From assembly GCA_937951895.1 (NCBI GenBank), contig CALFER010000021.1, forward strand, positions 124,001-188,000: a stretch of 64,000 nucleotides of DNA, given 5' to 3'. Position 1 is the first letter of the stretch. Each line of letters opens with the position of its first letter. The position numbers were made by a program, and so were the translations under genes. This stretch comes from an uncultured bacterium. Its GTDB lineage: Bacteria; CSSED10-310; CALFER01. Positions 18,235 through 26,883 of the stretch are shown here, piece after piece. The notes beneath the pieces were generated by a model. It saw only the letters and a program-made list of their open reading frames with translations. It was not told where the DNA came from and did no database searches.

Positions 18235-19941
18235 ATGGCCTATTTCGGCAACTACGACGATCACGTCAGACAATTCTCCTGGTCCATCGCGGAAAAGGAA
18301 TTGGAGTATCAGGAAGGAAAACCTTTCAATATCGGTTGGCATTGCTCGGACAGAATCTGTGCCCGGGGCCAGGGTGGGAAAACCGCCCTGATCTGGGAAG
18401 GACTCGGCGGCCACGAAAAGCGGTACACATACAATGACCTGCGCATCCGGAGCAATGTGGTCGGCGCTTTTCTGCAGTCGCTCGGAATCGCACCGGAAGA
18501 CCGGGTGTGCCTGTTCATGGACAAAATACCCGAACTCTATATCGGCTGTGTCGGAATCCTGAAAACCGGAGCGATCGCCCAGCCTCTGTTCTCGGCTTTC
18601 GGCGACGAATCGCTCTTCGTACGGCTTGAAAACGCCGGCACCTCGGCGATCATCACCCAACGCAAGCATGTCTCGAAAGTGCGCAAGATCATCGACCGAC
18701 TCCCGAATCTGAAGCACATCATCATCGTCGATTACGACGGGAAAAAGCCTCTCCAGGAACGAGAAGTTGCGTTCGACATGGACCAGTCCCCCGCCGTCGA
18801 ATCGTTCGATGCGCATCCGACCACGCGCGAATCGCCGTCAGTACTGCACTACACCTCCGGAACGACCGGCCTGCCGAAAGGCGTCAAACACGTCCACTAC
18901 TCGCTGATCTCCCAATATCTCACCACCAAGTGGGTGCTCGATATCCATGACGATGACATCTACTGGTGCACGGCGGATCCCGGCTGGGTCACGGGAACTT
19001 CTTATGGAATCATCGGCCCCTTCAGCATGGGTGCGACACAATGCGTCATGGACGTGGGATTCTCGGCGGAAGCCTGGTACCGCTTCATCGAAAAACAGCG
19101 GATCACCGTCTGGTATTCCGCGCCGACCGCCATCCGGTCGCTGATGAAGGCCGGTGACGAGATCGTCCGGAAGTTTGACCTGAGTTGCCTTCGGCATCTC
19201 GCGAGCGTCGGCGAACCCCTCAACCCGGAAGCGGTGATCTGGTCGGAAAAAGTGTTCGGAAAGATGTTCCACGACACCTACTGGCAGACCGAAACCGGCA
19301 GCATCATGATCTCGAACTATCCCGGCATGAAAATCAAACCGGGATCCATGGGGAAACCGTTCCCGGGTATCACCGCCACGATTCTCGATACCCGATCCTG
19401 CGAACCGATCCCGGAACCGGGACGAATCGGACTGATCGGCTTGAAACCGGGCTGGCCGTCGATGATGCGCACATATTGGAAGAACGAGGCGACCTATCAG
19501 GGGAAATTCAAGAACGGATGGTATCTGCCCGGCGACCGCGCACGGATCGACTCGGACGGGTATTTCTGGTTTGTTGGCCGCGATGACGACGTGATCAACA
19601 CCGGAGGCCATCTGGTCAGCCCCTTCGAAGTCGAATCCGCCCTGCTCGAACATCAATCCGTCGCGGAAAGCGCCGTGGTGAGCAAACCGGACGAGGTGAA
19701 CATGGAGGTTGTCAAGGCATTCGTGGCGCTGAAACCCGGATTCAACGCCGACCAGGACCTGGAACTCGACATCATGAACTTCATCCGGAAAAAACTGTCA
19801 CCTCTGGCAATGCCTCAGGAAATCGAATTTGTCTCGGGATTGCCCAAGACCCGAAGCGGCAAGATCATGCGCCGGATCCTGCACGCGAAGGAATGGGGTG
19901 AGGAAATCGGGGACACATCCACATTGGAAAACGACGAATAA
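18235..19941 (+). CDS. Acetyl/acyl-CoA synthetase (adenylate-forming ligase)
   Basis: 568 residues starting at the ATG behind GAGGAG, 2 bases after the acpS stop. Class I adenylate-forming enzyme: phosphate loop YTSGTTGLPKG (206-216), YWQTETGS, hinge region GDRARIDSDGYFWFVGR with DDVINTGGH, and the C-terminal catalytic lysine in KTRSGKIMRR (about 538-547). Overall it resembles acetyl-CoA synthetase (AcsA) more than long-chain ligases, but it is about 70 residues shorter than E. coli Acs. It activates a carboxylate with ATP and loads CoA or the neighbouring ACP. Its place inside the Kbl/ACP cassette suggests it provides the acyl donor. Confidence 0.85.
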   Translation: MAYFGNYDDHVRQFSWSIAEKELEYQEGKPFNIGWHCSDRICARGQGGKTALIWEGLGGHEKRYTYNDLRIRSNVVGAFLQSLGIAPEDRVCLFMDKIPELYIGCVGILKTGAIAQPLFSAFGDESLFVRLENAGTSAIITQRKHVSKVRKIIDRLPNLKHIIIVDYDGKKPLQEREVAFDMDQSPAVESFDAHPTTRESPSVLHYTSGTTGLPKGVKHVHYSLISQYLTTKWVLDIHDDDIYWCTADPGWVTGTSYGIIGPFSMGATQCVMDVGFSAEAWYRFIEKQRITVWYSAPTAIRSLMKAGDEIVRKFDLSCLRHLASVGEPLNPEAVIWSEKVFGKMFHDTYWQTETGSIMISNYPGMKIKPGSMGKPFPGITATILDTRSCEPIPEPGRIGLIGLKPGWPSMMRTYWKNEATYQGKFKNGWYLPGDRARIDSDGYFWFVGRDDDVINTGGHLVSPFEVESALLEHQSVAESAVVSKPDEVNMEVVKAFVALKPGFNADQDLELDIMNFIRKKLSPLAMPQEIEFVSGLPKTRSGKIMRRILHAKEWGEEIGDTSTLENDE

Positions 19942-19995
19942 GTCATTCGACTTATATTAGACACCACATCCGTCATATTGACAAGGAGAACGGTC

Positions 19996-20244
19996 ATGCA
20001 GGATCAGGAAATCAAAGAGATCGTGTTGAAGTATGTCATCAGTGAATATGTCGAGGATGATGATCAGGAAGTGACGTATGACACCCCGCTGATCTCGGGA
20101 GGCATCGTCGATTCGTTTTCCATGGTCTCCCTCAAACGGTTTCTTGAAAACAAGTACAAAATTTCGATTCCGGATGAGAAAGCATCTCCGGAAGCATTTG
20201 ATTCGGTAACCAAGATCGTCAAGCTGGTGAAGGAATTCATCTAG
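19996..20244 (+). CDS. Acyl carrier protein
   Basis: 82 residues, acidic. The phosphopantetheine site is Ser40 in GGIVDSFSMVSL, a variant of the usual DSL motif. The start was chosen at the ATG after AAGGAGAACGG; a TTG at 19978 in the same frame overlaps that site and is unlikely. This divergent ACP resembles dedicated carrier proteins of specialised pathways rather than FabF/FabD-type housekeeping ACPs. The neighbours are an acyl-CoA ligase (54 bases upstream) and Kbl copy 2 (56 bases downstream). It probably carries the acyl chain between them. Confidence 0.85.
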   Translation: MQDQEIKEIVLKYVISEYVEDDDQEVTYDTPLISGGIVDSFSMVSLKRFLENKYKISIPDEKASPEAFDSVTKIVKLVKEFI

Positions 20245-20300
20245 TGTGATTCGGTCGGCGTGCAGGCCGTCGGGTCGAGCATGCTCACAGGAGGTTCCGT

Positions 20301-21548
20301 ATGGGTTACAGTGATGCGATTCGGAGTGTGTATCAGGCTCAGATCCAGGAGATCCGGGAAGCCGGTCTGCTGAAGCAGGAGCGTTTCATTCATTCGCCTC
20401 AGGCGGCGGACATTGAAGTCGAGTTTCCGAGCGGGGCCAGTGTGAAGAAGGCGATCAACATGTGCGCCAACAATTATCTCGGATTGTCCAGCCATCCCGA
20501 CGTCGTGAAGGCGGCGCATGCGGGTCTGGACAGCCGGGGGTACGGGATGTCGTCCGTGCGGTTCATCTGCGGAACACAGGATATCCACCGGGAACTCGAA
20601 GCGAAAATGACCGAGTTTCTCGGGACGGAAGACACGATCCTTTTCCCCTCCTGCATGGATGCGAATTGCGGCGTGTTCGAAGCCGTGCTGACCAATCAGG
20701 ACGTCATGATTTCGGATCGGCTGGTCCACGCATCGATCATCGACGGGATTCGGTTGTGCAGTGCCATTCACGACACATTCAAACATTCCAACATGGAGCA
20801 TCTGGAGGAAAAACTGCAGTTGCATGCCGACAAGCGCCTCAAAGTCGTCATCACCGACGGGGTGTTTTCGATGGACGGCGACACGGCGCTCCTCGACCGG
20901 ATGGCCGATCTGTGTGACAAATACGATGCGATGTTGTTCATCGACGAGTCGCATTCATCGGGGTTCATCGGAAAGACCGGGCGCGGCACCCACGAGAAGT
21001 ATGGGATCATGGGCCGGGTGGACATCATCACGACGACATTCGGCAAGGCGCTGGGGGGTGCTTCCGGCGGGTGCGTGTCGGGTCGGCGTGAGATCGTCGA
21101 GATGTGCCGGCAGAAAGCGCGCCCCTATCTGTTTTCCAATACCATCGCTCCGGTTGTGGTATCGGGCGTTCTGAAGGTTCTCGAGATTCTCTCAGGCAGC
21201 ACGGAACGGCGTGATAAGCTGGAAAACAACACCGCTTACTGGCGCAAGGGACTGATGGAAGCCGGATTCGTTCTGAAGGAAGGCGACACGCCGATCGTAC
21301 CGGTCATGCTGTTCAACGCCAAACTCGCCCAGGACGTCTCACGCGACCTCTTCGATCTCGGAATCTACGCCGTCGGATTCTTCTTCCCGGTCGTCCCGAA
21401 GGGTCAGGCCCGGATCCGGACTCAGATTTCCGCCGGACATGACATCCATCACCTCGACAAGGCGCTGGATGCGTTCATCAAGGTCGGCCGGAAGTATGAA
21501 ATCCTCGGGAAGACGAAAAACGAGATCATCGAGCGGTACGGGTCATAA
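20301..21548 (+). CDS. Kbl-type alpha-oxoamine synthase, copy 2
   Basis: 415 residues, a paralogue of 16601-17818 with the same motifs: [47 protein letters not shown] (213-221) and PLP lysine K249 in [10 protein letters not shown]. Differences fall at positions near the active site: PSCMDANCG for [18 protein letters not shown] for LNHASIIDG, and GCVSGRRE for GFTAARQ. It also has a longer C-terminal tail. These changes suggest a different acyl donor or amino acid from copy 1. A GGAGG site precedes the ATG. Serine palmitoyltransferase is in the same superfamily but has different signature sequences, so that identity is less likely. Confidence 0.82.
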   Translation: MGYSDAIRSVYQAQIQEIREAGLLKQERFIHSPQAADIEVEFPSGASVKKAINMCANNYLGLSSHPDVVKAAHAGLDSRGYGMSSVRFICGTQDIHRELEAKMTEFLGTEDTILFPSCMDANCGVFEAVLTNQDVMISDRLVHASIIDGIRLCSAIHDTFKHSNMEHLEEKLQLHADKRLKVVITDGVFSMDGDTALLDRMADLCDKYDAMLFIDESHSSGFIGKTGRGTHEKYGIMGRVDIITTTFGKALGGASGGCVSGRREIVEMCRQKARPYLFSNTIAPVVVSGVLKVLEILSGSTERRDKLENNTAYWRKGLMEAGFVLKEGDTPIVPVMLFNAKLAQDVSRDLFDLGIYAVGFFFPVVPKGQARIRTQISAGHDIHHLDKALDAFIKVGRKYEILGKTKNEIIERYGS

Positions 21549-21576
21549 TCCAAACGGAGATCGGCATCCGCTTTCG

Positions 21577-23139
21577 ATGGTACACTCCTCGAACCGTTCA
21601 ACACCCTGGCTCATGGCCGGGGTGTTGTGTTTTCTGGTCATTCTGTTCGTGATCGGCCTGCGGCAGATGCCCGGGTACATCAATGACGAGGCGGTTGAAA
21701 TTCTGCAGGCGCGAGACCTTCCCTTCGATCGCTACTACCTGTTCGCTCCGGCATATCGGGATGGGTTCGTGGATGTGATCGAGAGCACCGGACCGTATCT
21801 CGTACATTTTTCAGAGCGGTTGCTGGGTGAGGGATTGTTTGCGATCCGGTTTCCGTATTTCCTGTCATTCTGCATCGGAATCGTGATTTTCAGCCGTCTC
21901 GCCGGCAATCTCGGAGGTCGTCCCGCCGCCAATGCCGCACTGGTCCTGGCCGCCGGATCGTCCTATCTGCTCTTCTACAATCGAGTCTCGACCCGTAACG
22001 GGTTCTCGTTCATGTGGATCGCTCTTCTGATGACCATCATCGTACGGATCACCGACAGAAGGCGGGCCATCTGGCTGCTCGTGGCGCTTCCCGTGATCGG
22101 AGCGATTTCGATTTCGAGTTACAGTGCATTCAAGATGATCGTGCCCGCGCTGTACTGCGTGATTCTGATCGACGCATGGTGTCGGCCGCCTCGACTCAGG
22201 CAGACGCTTTGGGGCCTCACGAGCATCGCCGTGCTGGTCTTTATTCTTGGAGTGCTCGTGTTCATCAGCGATACCCCCTTGAAAGAACTCATCGGCCGGG
22301 GCGGTTATGTTCTGCGATTCGGAGAGAACCCTGCACAGACGATCATCCGACGTTTTTTCCTGGCAATTGCGCTTCCGGTTTATCTGGGTCCGGGGAAGGC
22401 ATTCATCATCGATATCACGCATGCCGTGTTCAATCGGCATGCGATGTCGTGGGTTCTGATTCCGCCGTTGCTGGCGGGTTTTTCGTGGATCCTGCGCAAA
22501 GACGCCTCGGCGGGGGTGCGATCGGAGCGAAACCTGGCACTCGCCTGGCTTGTCTCCACCGCCCTGCTGTCGCTCGGTGGCCCGTCACTGAAACATCTCC
22601 ACGCAGCTTTCCCCCTTCTCCTGCTGATGCCGGCACTCGGAATCGCACGTCTTTACGAGACACTCCGGACCCGGTCCGCCCCTCTGGCCCTGCTGGTGAC
22701 CGTTCTGATCTGTCTCTCTTCAGTCGGCCTCGAAATCAATCATCTGCTCAGAGTCATTCCCTCGAGCCCGGTATTGGATCTCGAAGTGCGCGAACCGAGG
22801 CGGAGAGCGGAGGTGGTGCGCTTTGCCGCGAGAGGGGAATCGCTGTTTTATGCTGAAGATTTTGCGAAAGACACCATGCGGCTGCTCACCCGGGACATCG
22901 AGGGAATCGCGTATCTGCCCTATCATCGCGGGATCACGTCTGAATTCCTTCTTCGACTGCTCTCGGGTGATCCAGTCCGGATGCTCAGTTTCGACCACGA
23001 CCCTGTCAAGGTGTTTGTGGATTATCCCGAACTTGCGGAGTGTTTTGATGCGGAGATGGAGCAGCACAACGGTTTGAATTACCGGCTGTTCAGTCGCCGT
23101 CCGGATTGTGCGCTCGATTGGGGATGGCTGCTGTTTTGA
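21577..23139 (+). CDS. GT39/PMT-like membrane glycosyltransferase
   Basis: 520 residues with about eleven hydrophobic helices and a soluble C-terminal stretch of about 120 residues. The first extracytoplasmic loop carries GYINDEAVEILQARDL; the Asp-Glu pair matches the catalytic DE motif of the ArnT/PMT family, which uses polyprenyl-phosphate sugars. RVSTRNGFSFMW in the fourth helix region is also family-like. The start at 21577 was chosen because the upstream part of the open frame overlaps Kbl copy 2; the ribosome site is weak. It may be co-transcribed with the Kbl/ACP genes and could decorate a lipid made there, but this is speculation. Confidence 0.72.
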   Translation: MVHSSNRSTPWLMAGVLCFLVILFVIGLRQMPGYINDEAVEILQARDLPFDRYYLFAPAYRDGFVDVIESTGPYLVHFSERLLGEGLFAIRFPYFLSFCIGIVIFSRLAGNLGGRPAANAALVLAAGSSYLLFYNRVSTRNGFSFMWIALLMTIIVRITDRRRAIWLLVALPVIGAISISSYSAFKMIVPALYCVILIDAWCRPPRLRQTLWGLTSIAVLVFILGVLVFISDTPLKELIGRGGYVLRFGENPAQTIIRRFFLAIALPVYLGPGKAFIIDITHAVFNRHAMSWVLIPPLLAGFSWILRKDASAGVRSERNLALAWLVSTALLSLGGPSLKHLHAAFPLLLLMPALGIARLYETLRTRSAPLALLVTVLICLSSVGLEINHLLRVIPSSPVLDLEVREPRRRAEVVRFAARGESLFYAEDFAKDTMRLLTRDIEGIAYLPYHRGITSEFLLRLLSGDPVRMLSFDHDPVKVFVDYPELAECFDAEMEQHNGLNYRLFSRRPDCALDWGWLLF

Positions 23140-23159
23140 ATCGTTCCGTGCGCGTGAAA

Positions 23160-23188
23160 TTGACCTTCAAATCCGCATCTGCTAGTTT
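23160..23188 (+). promoter_or_regulatory. Promoter for the parA-like/TPR pair
   Basis: TTGACC (23160-23165), 17-nt spacer, TAGTTT (23183-23188), about 42 bases before the start at 23230. Confidence 0.5.
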
Positions 23189-23229
23189 AGCCCAAACCGG
23201 TGACTCGACCATCAGGAGACGACCGACAC

Positions 23230-24009
23230 ATGAAATTTTCAAAACCACGCGTGATCGCAATCACGAACCAAAAGGGCGGCGCCGCCAAGACGACCACTTC
23301 GGTGAATCTGTCGGCCGCGATCGCCATGAAGAACCGCCGCGTCCTCATCATCGATCTCGACCCCCAGGCCAACGCCACAATTGGTCTCGGGCTGAGCGCC
23401 ACGGATCTGGATTCGTCGATCTACCATGTCCTGATCAACCCCGATCTGCCGTTGCGGGACATCATCAGGCAGACCATGATCGAGAATCTCTTCATTGCGC
23501 CGGCGACGATTCATCTGTCGGGTGCCGAGGTCGAGCTGGTCAATACGATCGGCCGCGAGATCGTCCTGCGGGAAAAGCTCTCACAGGTGCTCAACGATTT
23601 CGATTATGTGCTGCTGGATTGCCCCCCCTCCCTCGGACTTCTGACACTCAATGCCCTGACCACCGCCAAGGAAATCATCATACCGGTGCAGACGCATTTC
23701 TACGCGCTGGAGGGGATGAGTCAGCTCATGAACACGATCGAACTCGTGAGGCGGCGCCTGAATCACAAACTGATCATCACCGGCATTCTTCCGACCATCT
23801 ATCAGGCCGGCACCAAACTCTCGGACAAGGTTCTCCAGGAACTCAAGAAATTCTTCGGTAAACAGGTGTTCGACACGACGATCCGCATGAACATCAAACT
23901 CGCGGAAGCGCCCAGTCACGGCCTGCCGATCATCTTGTACGATCCCGAGTCGAACGGTGCGGATGATTACAACAGCCTGGCCAGTGAGGTATTGTCCGAT
24001 GAAATCTGA
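23230..24009 (+). CDS. ParA/Soj-type ATPase
   Basis: 259 residues. Deviant Walker A KGGAAKTTT follows ITNQ at the N-terminus, with the signature lysine. Further motifs are LIIDLDPQANATIGLG, VLLDCPPSLGLLTLNAL and GILPTIYQAGTKL, all typical of chromosomal ParA/Soj. The ATG follows AGGAG at about 11 bases. No parB, parS-like palindromes, gidB or oriC genes are beside it. Instead its last 11 bases overlap the next gene, a TPR protein. That makes it an orphan ParA of the sort used to position protein cargo, although a chromosomal role cannot be excluded. Confidence 0.9.
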   Translation: MKFSKPRVIAITNQKGGAAKTTTSVNLSAAIAMKNRRVLIIDLDPQANATIGLGLSATDLDSSIYHVLINPDLPLRDIIRQTMIENLFIAPATIHLSGAEVELVNTIGREIVLREKLSQVLNDFDYVLLDCPPSLGLLTLNALTTAKEIIIPVQTHFYALEGMSQLMNTIELVRRRLNHKLIITGILPTIYQAGTKLSDKVLQELKKFFGKQVFDTTIRMNIKLAEAPSHGLPIILYDPESNGADDYNSLASEVLSDEI

Positions 24010-24619
24010 TGAAAACGTTCTGGGTAAGGGCATCGAGGCCATTTTTCAGCGCACGGCACATCTGCGTCAGGGGGGCGAGAAAACCCTGGAGCTTCCCAAC
24101 GGGATGATCCGGCGGGAGGGGAACGAACTGATCATCCGCTTGAGTCTCGGGGACGACGAAGACATCCGCGGCGCCGTGGATGACTTGCACCAGGCGGCGC
24201 AGGCCGGTGTCCTGGATTCACTGGTGGATCTGTCGAAAATGAAGGAACACCTCAAAGAGCATCTCGAACTGGGATTCTCCTCCGCCCAGGAAGGTGATTT
24301 CGAAGCCGCCGAACAGGAATACAAAACGGCCCTCCGAACGCTCGAAAGCCCCGACATCCTGTACAATCTGGGGTTCATCTGTGAGGAACTCCGGAAGCCC
24401 GACGCCGCCATCAAATACTACGCCCGAGCGTTGAAACTCGCACCCGACGACGTCCCGACCATGAACAATCTCGGAAGCCTGTATTACAAAAAAGGCGACT
24501 TCAGCAAGGCAATGGACCTGTACAACCAGGCGATGAAAGTCAATCCCGCGCTGAGCGGCAAAGGGAAATCAGGCGAACTGTTCGGACCCCGCTTCGGACT
24601 CAAAAAAATCGCCGACTGA
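23999..24619 (+). CDS. TPR protein with ParB-like N-terminal motif, coupled to ParA
   Basis: 206 residues starting at the ATG that overlaps the end of the ParA gene. The N-terminus reads ENVLGKGIEAIFQR, which closely matches the LGKGLxALF motif that opens ParB proteins; in ParB this basic segment touches ParA and stimulates its ATPase. No ParB CTPase or helix-turn-helix DNA-binding domain follows. Residues about 90-190 contain three TPR-like units (YNLGFICEELRKPDAAIKYY and a second AMDLYNQAM repeat). I infer a ParA partner or cargo adaptor working through protein contacts. It is convergent with the radical SAM gene (2-base gap). Confidence 0.75.
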   Translation: MKSDENVLGKGIEAIFQRTAHLRQGGEKTLELPNGMIRREGNELIIRLSLGDDEDIRGAVDDLHQAAQAGVLDSLVDLSKMKEHLKEHLELGFSSAQEGDFEAAEQEYKTALRTLESPDILYNLGFICEELRKPDAAIKYYARALKLAPDDVPTMNNLGSLYYKKGDFSKAMDLYNQAMKVNPALSGKGKSGELFGPRFGLKKIAD

Positions 24620-24621
24620 CA

Positions 24622-26061
24622 TCACCCGAATATCCGCGCTTCGGGCATGAACCTGAAAAAACGATTCCTGAAACGAAACCGGGCCACGGGACGGTAAATA
24701 TCCGAAATGATGGATGCGAGCGGCGAATCGCCCAGCATCCGGATTTTATTGTCGACGCAGTAGGAAGCCGCCGAAACCGCCCGGCAAAGACGGGTCATGT
24801 CGGGATCGTGCGAGCGACTCACCACACTCTGCCAGTCGTATTCCGCCCACTCGTCCAGACTGCGCGGAGGCTGGTATCCTTCCGACAGCGCGCGCGCATA
24901 CAGGGGCGTTCCGGGATATTCCTTGTAGAGATGGATCGTCCCGAGATACGCGCGGGGATTTTCCGACAGCAGCTTCCATCCCAGATCGACCGTCTGATAG
25001 ACATCCGCCCGGGTTTCCGTCGGCAGCCCGACCATGAAATTGTAAAACACGCTGACATTCGGATAGCGCATGAGTCTCCGGTTGATCGCAGTGACCTCAT
25101 CGACCGTGAGTTTCTTGTTGATCAGTTCCAGTATGCGCGGTGAACCGGATTCGACGCCGAACTGAAAGAACACCGCCCCCGCTTGGACTAACCGGTCCAA
25201 TTCATCATCAGTCATTTTACTTACACAGCTGATTCGTCCCTGAAAACCCATCTTGATCCGATAGGGTTCCTCAAGGACCAGCCGCACGATTTCGTTGACC
25301 CGGTCGCGGTCGATGAAGAAGCTGTCATCGATGAACAGGAAATTGGTCAGACCGTGCGAATCGTGCAGTCTGCGGATTTCACCGACCACCCGATCGGGAC
25401 TCAGGGCGCGCCATTTCCGGCAATTATATGTTTCGTTATAGCAGAAACCGCAGTTGTACGGGCAGCCGCGCGAGCTTTCCATGTCGATCACGCGTTTTTC
25501 CCAGAAATAGGTATGGATGTAGGGCTGGAGATTGAGCAGGTGATAGGGGGTGGAGGGGAGTTGATCGAGATCGTGGAAGGGCCCCCTCGGGTTGATCACC
25601 GGTGTCCCGTCCTGTTTGAATCCGAGACCCGGGATTGTGGCCGGATCCCGACGGTCCTGGAGATGATCGACGAGTGCCGGGAGGGCGGATTCGCCTTCAC
25701 CGACGACCAGGTAATCGACATCGGGGTGATCGAGCGTGCCTTCGGGGAACAGAGAAGCGTGAACACCTCCCCAGACCACCGGAATCCGGCTCGATTCCCG
25801 GATGATCCGCGCCGCCCGCAATGCGCCTTTGAGTTGCGCGCCGGTCATCGATGTGATGCCTGCCAGGAGGGGTTTTTCGGACATGAGAATACGGCGGAGA
25901 GTGGATTCCCAGTCCGGGTCGGTGTGTTGATCGAGGATGGTGATGCCGATCCCGTTCCGGTCGGCCGTCGCGGCGGCGGCGAGGAGCGAGAGTGGCAGGA
26001 ACGGCTTGAAGACTCTGGAGTAGATACCGATTTTTGGGTTGATGAGCAGGATGCGATCCAT
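24622..26061 (-). CDS. B12-binding-domain radical SAM protein
   Basis: 479 residues. The N-terminal 140 residues form a cobalamin-binding-type Rossmann domain (GITSMTGAQLKGAL, VVWGGVHASLFPE, VVGEGE). The radical SAM cluster motif CPYNCGFC places the cysteines at 200, 204 and 207. After it come FLFIDDSFFIDRDRV and the elp3-like barrel with FQFGVESGS and FMVGLPTET. The layout matches the BchE/HpnR/HpnP-like anaerobic B12-radical SAM group, whose members methylate or rearrange lipids, tetrapyrroles and other substrates. No tetrapyrrole or hopanoid genes adjoin it, so the substrate is unknown. It is divergent from the UPF0173 gene. Confidence 0.9.
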   Translation of the reverse strand: MDRILLINPKIGIYSRVFKPFLPLSLLAAAATADRNGIGITILDQHTDPDWESTLRRILMSEKPLLAGITSMTGAQLKGALRAARIIRESSRIPVVWGGVHASLFPEGTLDHPDVDYLVVGEGESALPALVDHLQDRRDPATIPGLGFKQDGTPVINPRGPFHDLDQLPSTPYHLLNLQPYIHTYFWEKRVIDMESSRGCPYNCGFCYNETYNCRKWRALSPDRVVGEIRRLHDSHGLTNFLFIDDSFFIDRDRVNEIVRLVLEEPYRIKMGFQGRISCVSKMTDDELDRLVQAGAVFFQFGVESGSPRILELINKKLTVDEVTAINRRLMRYPNVSVFYNFMVGLPTETRADVYQTVDLGWKLLSENPRAYLGTIHLYKEYPGTPLYARALSEGYQPPRSLDEWAEYDWQSVVSRSHDPDMTRLCRAVSAASYCVDNKIRMLGDSPLASIISDIYRPVARFRFRNRFFRFMPEARIFG

Positions 26062-26126
26062 GGTGACTCCCTTCGCTCAGGCAATCTATCGAATCATCGG
26101 AATGAAGGCAAATCGGGATGACGAGC

Positions 26127-26155
26127 TTGATAATTGGCCTCATCCCCTCTATTCT
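26127..26155 (+). promoter_or_regulatory. Promoter for UPF0173 hydrolase
   Basis: TTGATA (26127-26132), 17-nt spacer, TATTCT (26150-26155), about 41 bases before the ATG at 26196. Confidence 0.5.
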
Positions 26156-26195
26156 TCCCGAAAGCCATCGATCGGCCCGTTCAAGGAGGATCATC

Positions 26196-26882
26196 ATGCT
26201 CGAACTGACGTATCTCGGACACAGCGCTGTTCACATCAAGACGGATGCCGTACGCATCATCATCGACCCGTTTCTGGATGGCAATCCCCTCGCTGCCACC
26301 AGTCCGACGACCATCAACGTCGATGTGATCTGCGTGACGCACGGGCATGGGGATCATGTCGGCGATACCGTATCGATCGCCCGGCGCACCGGCGCGCTCG
26401 TGGTCGCCCCCTATGAACTCGCGATGTTCCTCTCAAAAAAAGGCTGCCGGGTGCATCCCATGCATATCGGCGGCCGGCATGAATTCGCCTGGGGCCGCGT
26501 CAAACTCACCCCAGCACTCCACGGCTCGGCCTTCATCGACGACAACGGCACCATCACCTATACCGGCAATCCCTGCGGATTCCTTCTCATGCTGGATGGC
26601 CGGACTGTCTACCATTCCGGGGATACGGGGCTGAGTGCCGAAATGAGTCTGATCGGGCGCTTGAACCGGATCGATGTCGCCTTTCTGCCCATCGGCGACA
26701 ACTTCACCATGGGTCCGTCGGATGCCGCGGAAGCCGTGCGGATGCTCAGCCCCCGGATCGCGATTCCGATGCATTACGACACGTTTGAAGTCATCGAGGC
26801 GGATCCCGAGGAATTCCGGAATCAGGTCACGGGCAACACGCGCGTCGAGATTCTCCAGCCCGGTAAAACTCTCAGCGTCTGA
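26196..26882 (+). CDS. UPF0173 family metal-dependent hydrolase (MBL fold)
   Basis: 228 residues. The start is fixed by an AAGGAGG site 7 bases before the ATG, and MLELTYLGHSAV is the family's standard opening. The metal site THGHGDHVGD (48-57) and the second His motif in VYHSGDTGL are intact, as is AIPMHYDTF near the end. UPF0173 (YtkL-like) proteins are L-ascorbate-6-phosphate lactonase (UlaG) relatives of unsettled cytoplasmic role. It stands as a single gene with its own promoter and meets the GGDEF gene tail to tail with a 1-base gap. Confidence 0.92.
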   Translation: MLELTYLGHSAVHIKTDAVRIIIDPFLDGNPLAATSPTTINVDVICVTHGHGDHVGDTVSIARRTGALVVAPYELAMFLSKKGCRVHPMHIGGRHEFAWGRVKLTPALHGSAFIDDNGTITYTGNPCGFLLMLDGRTVYHSGDTGLSAEMSLIGRLNRIDVAFLPIGDNFTMGPSDAAEAVRMLSPRIAIPMHYDTFEVIEADPEEFRNQVTGNTRVEILQPGKTLSV

Positions 26883-26883
26883 T

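Noticed and set aside
16601..21548. Serine palmitoyltransferase pair for sphingolipid synthesis
   Set aside because: Both proteins match Kbl signatures ([22 protein letters not shown]) rather than SPT, and no ceramide synthase or reductase gene is adjacent; a sphingoid-like product remains only an analogy.
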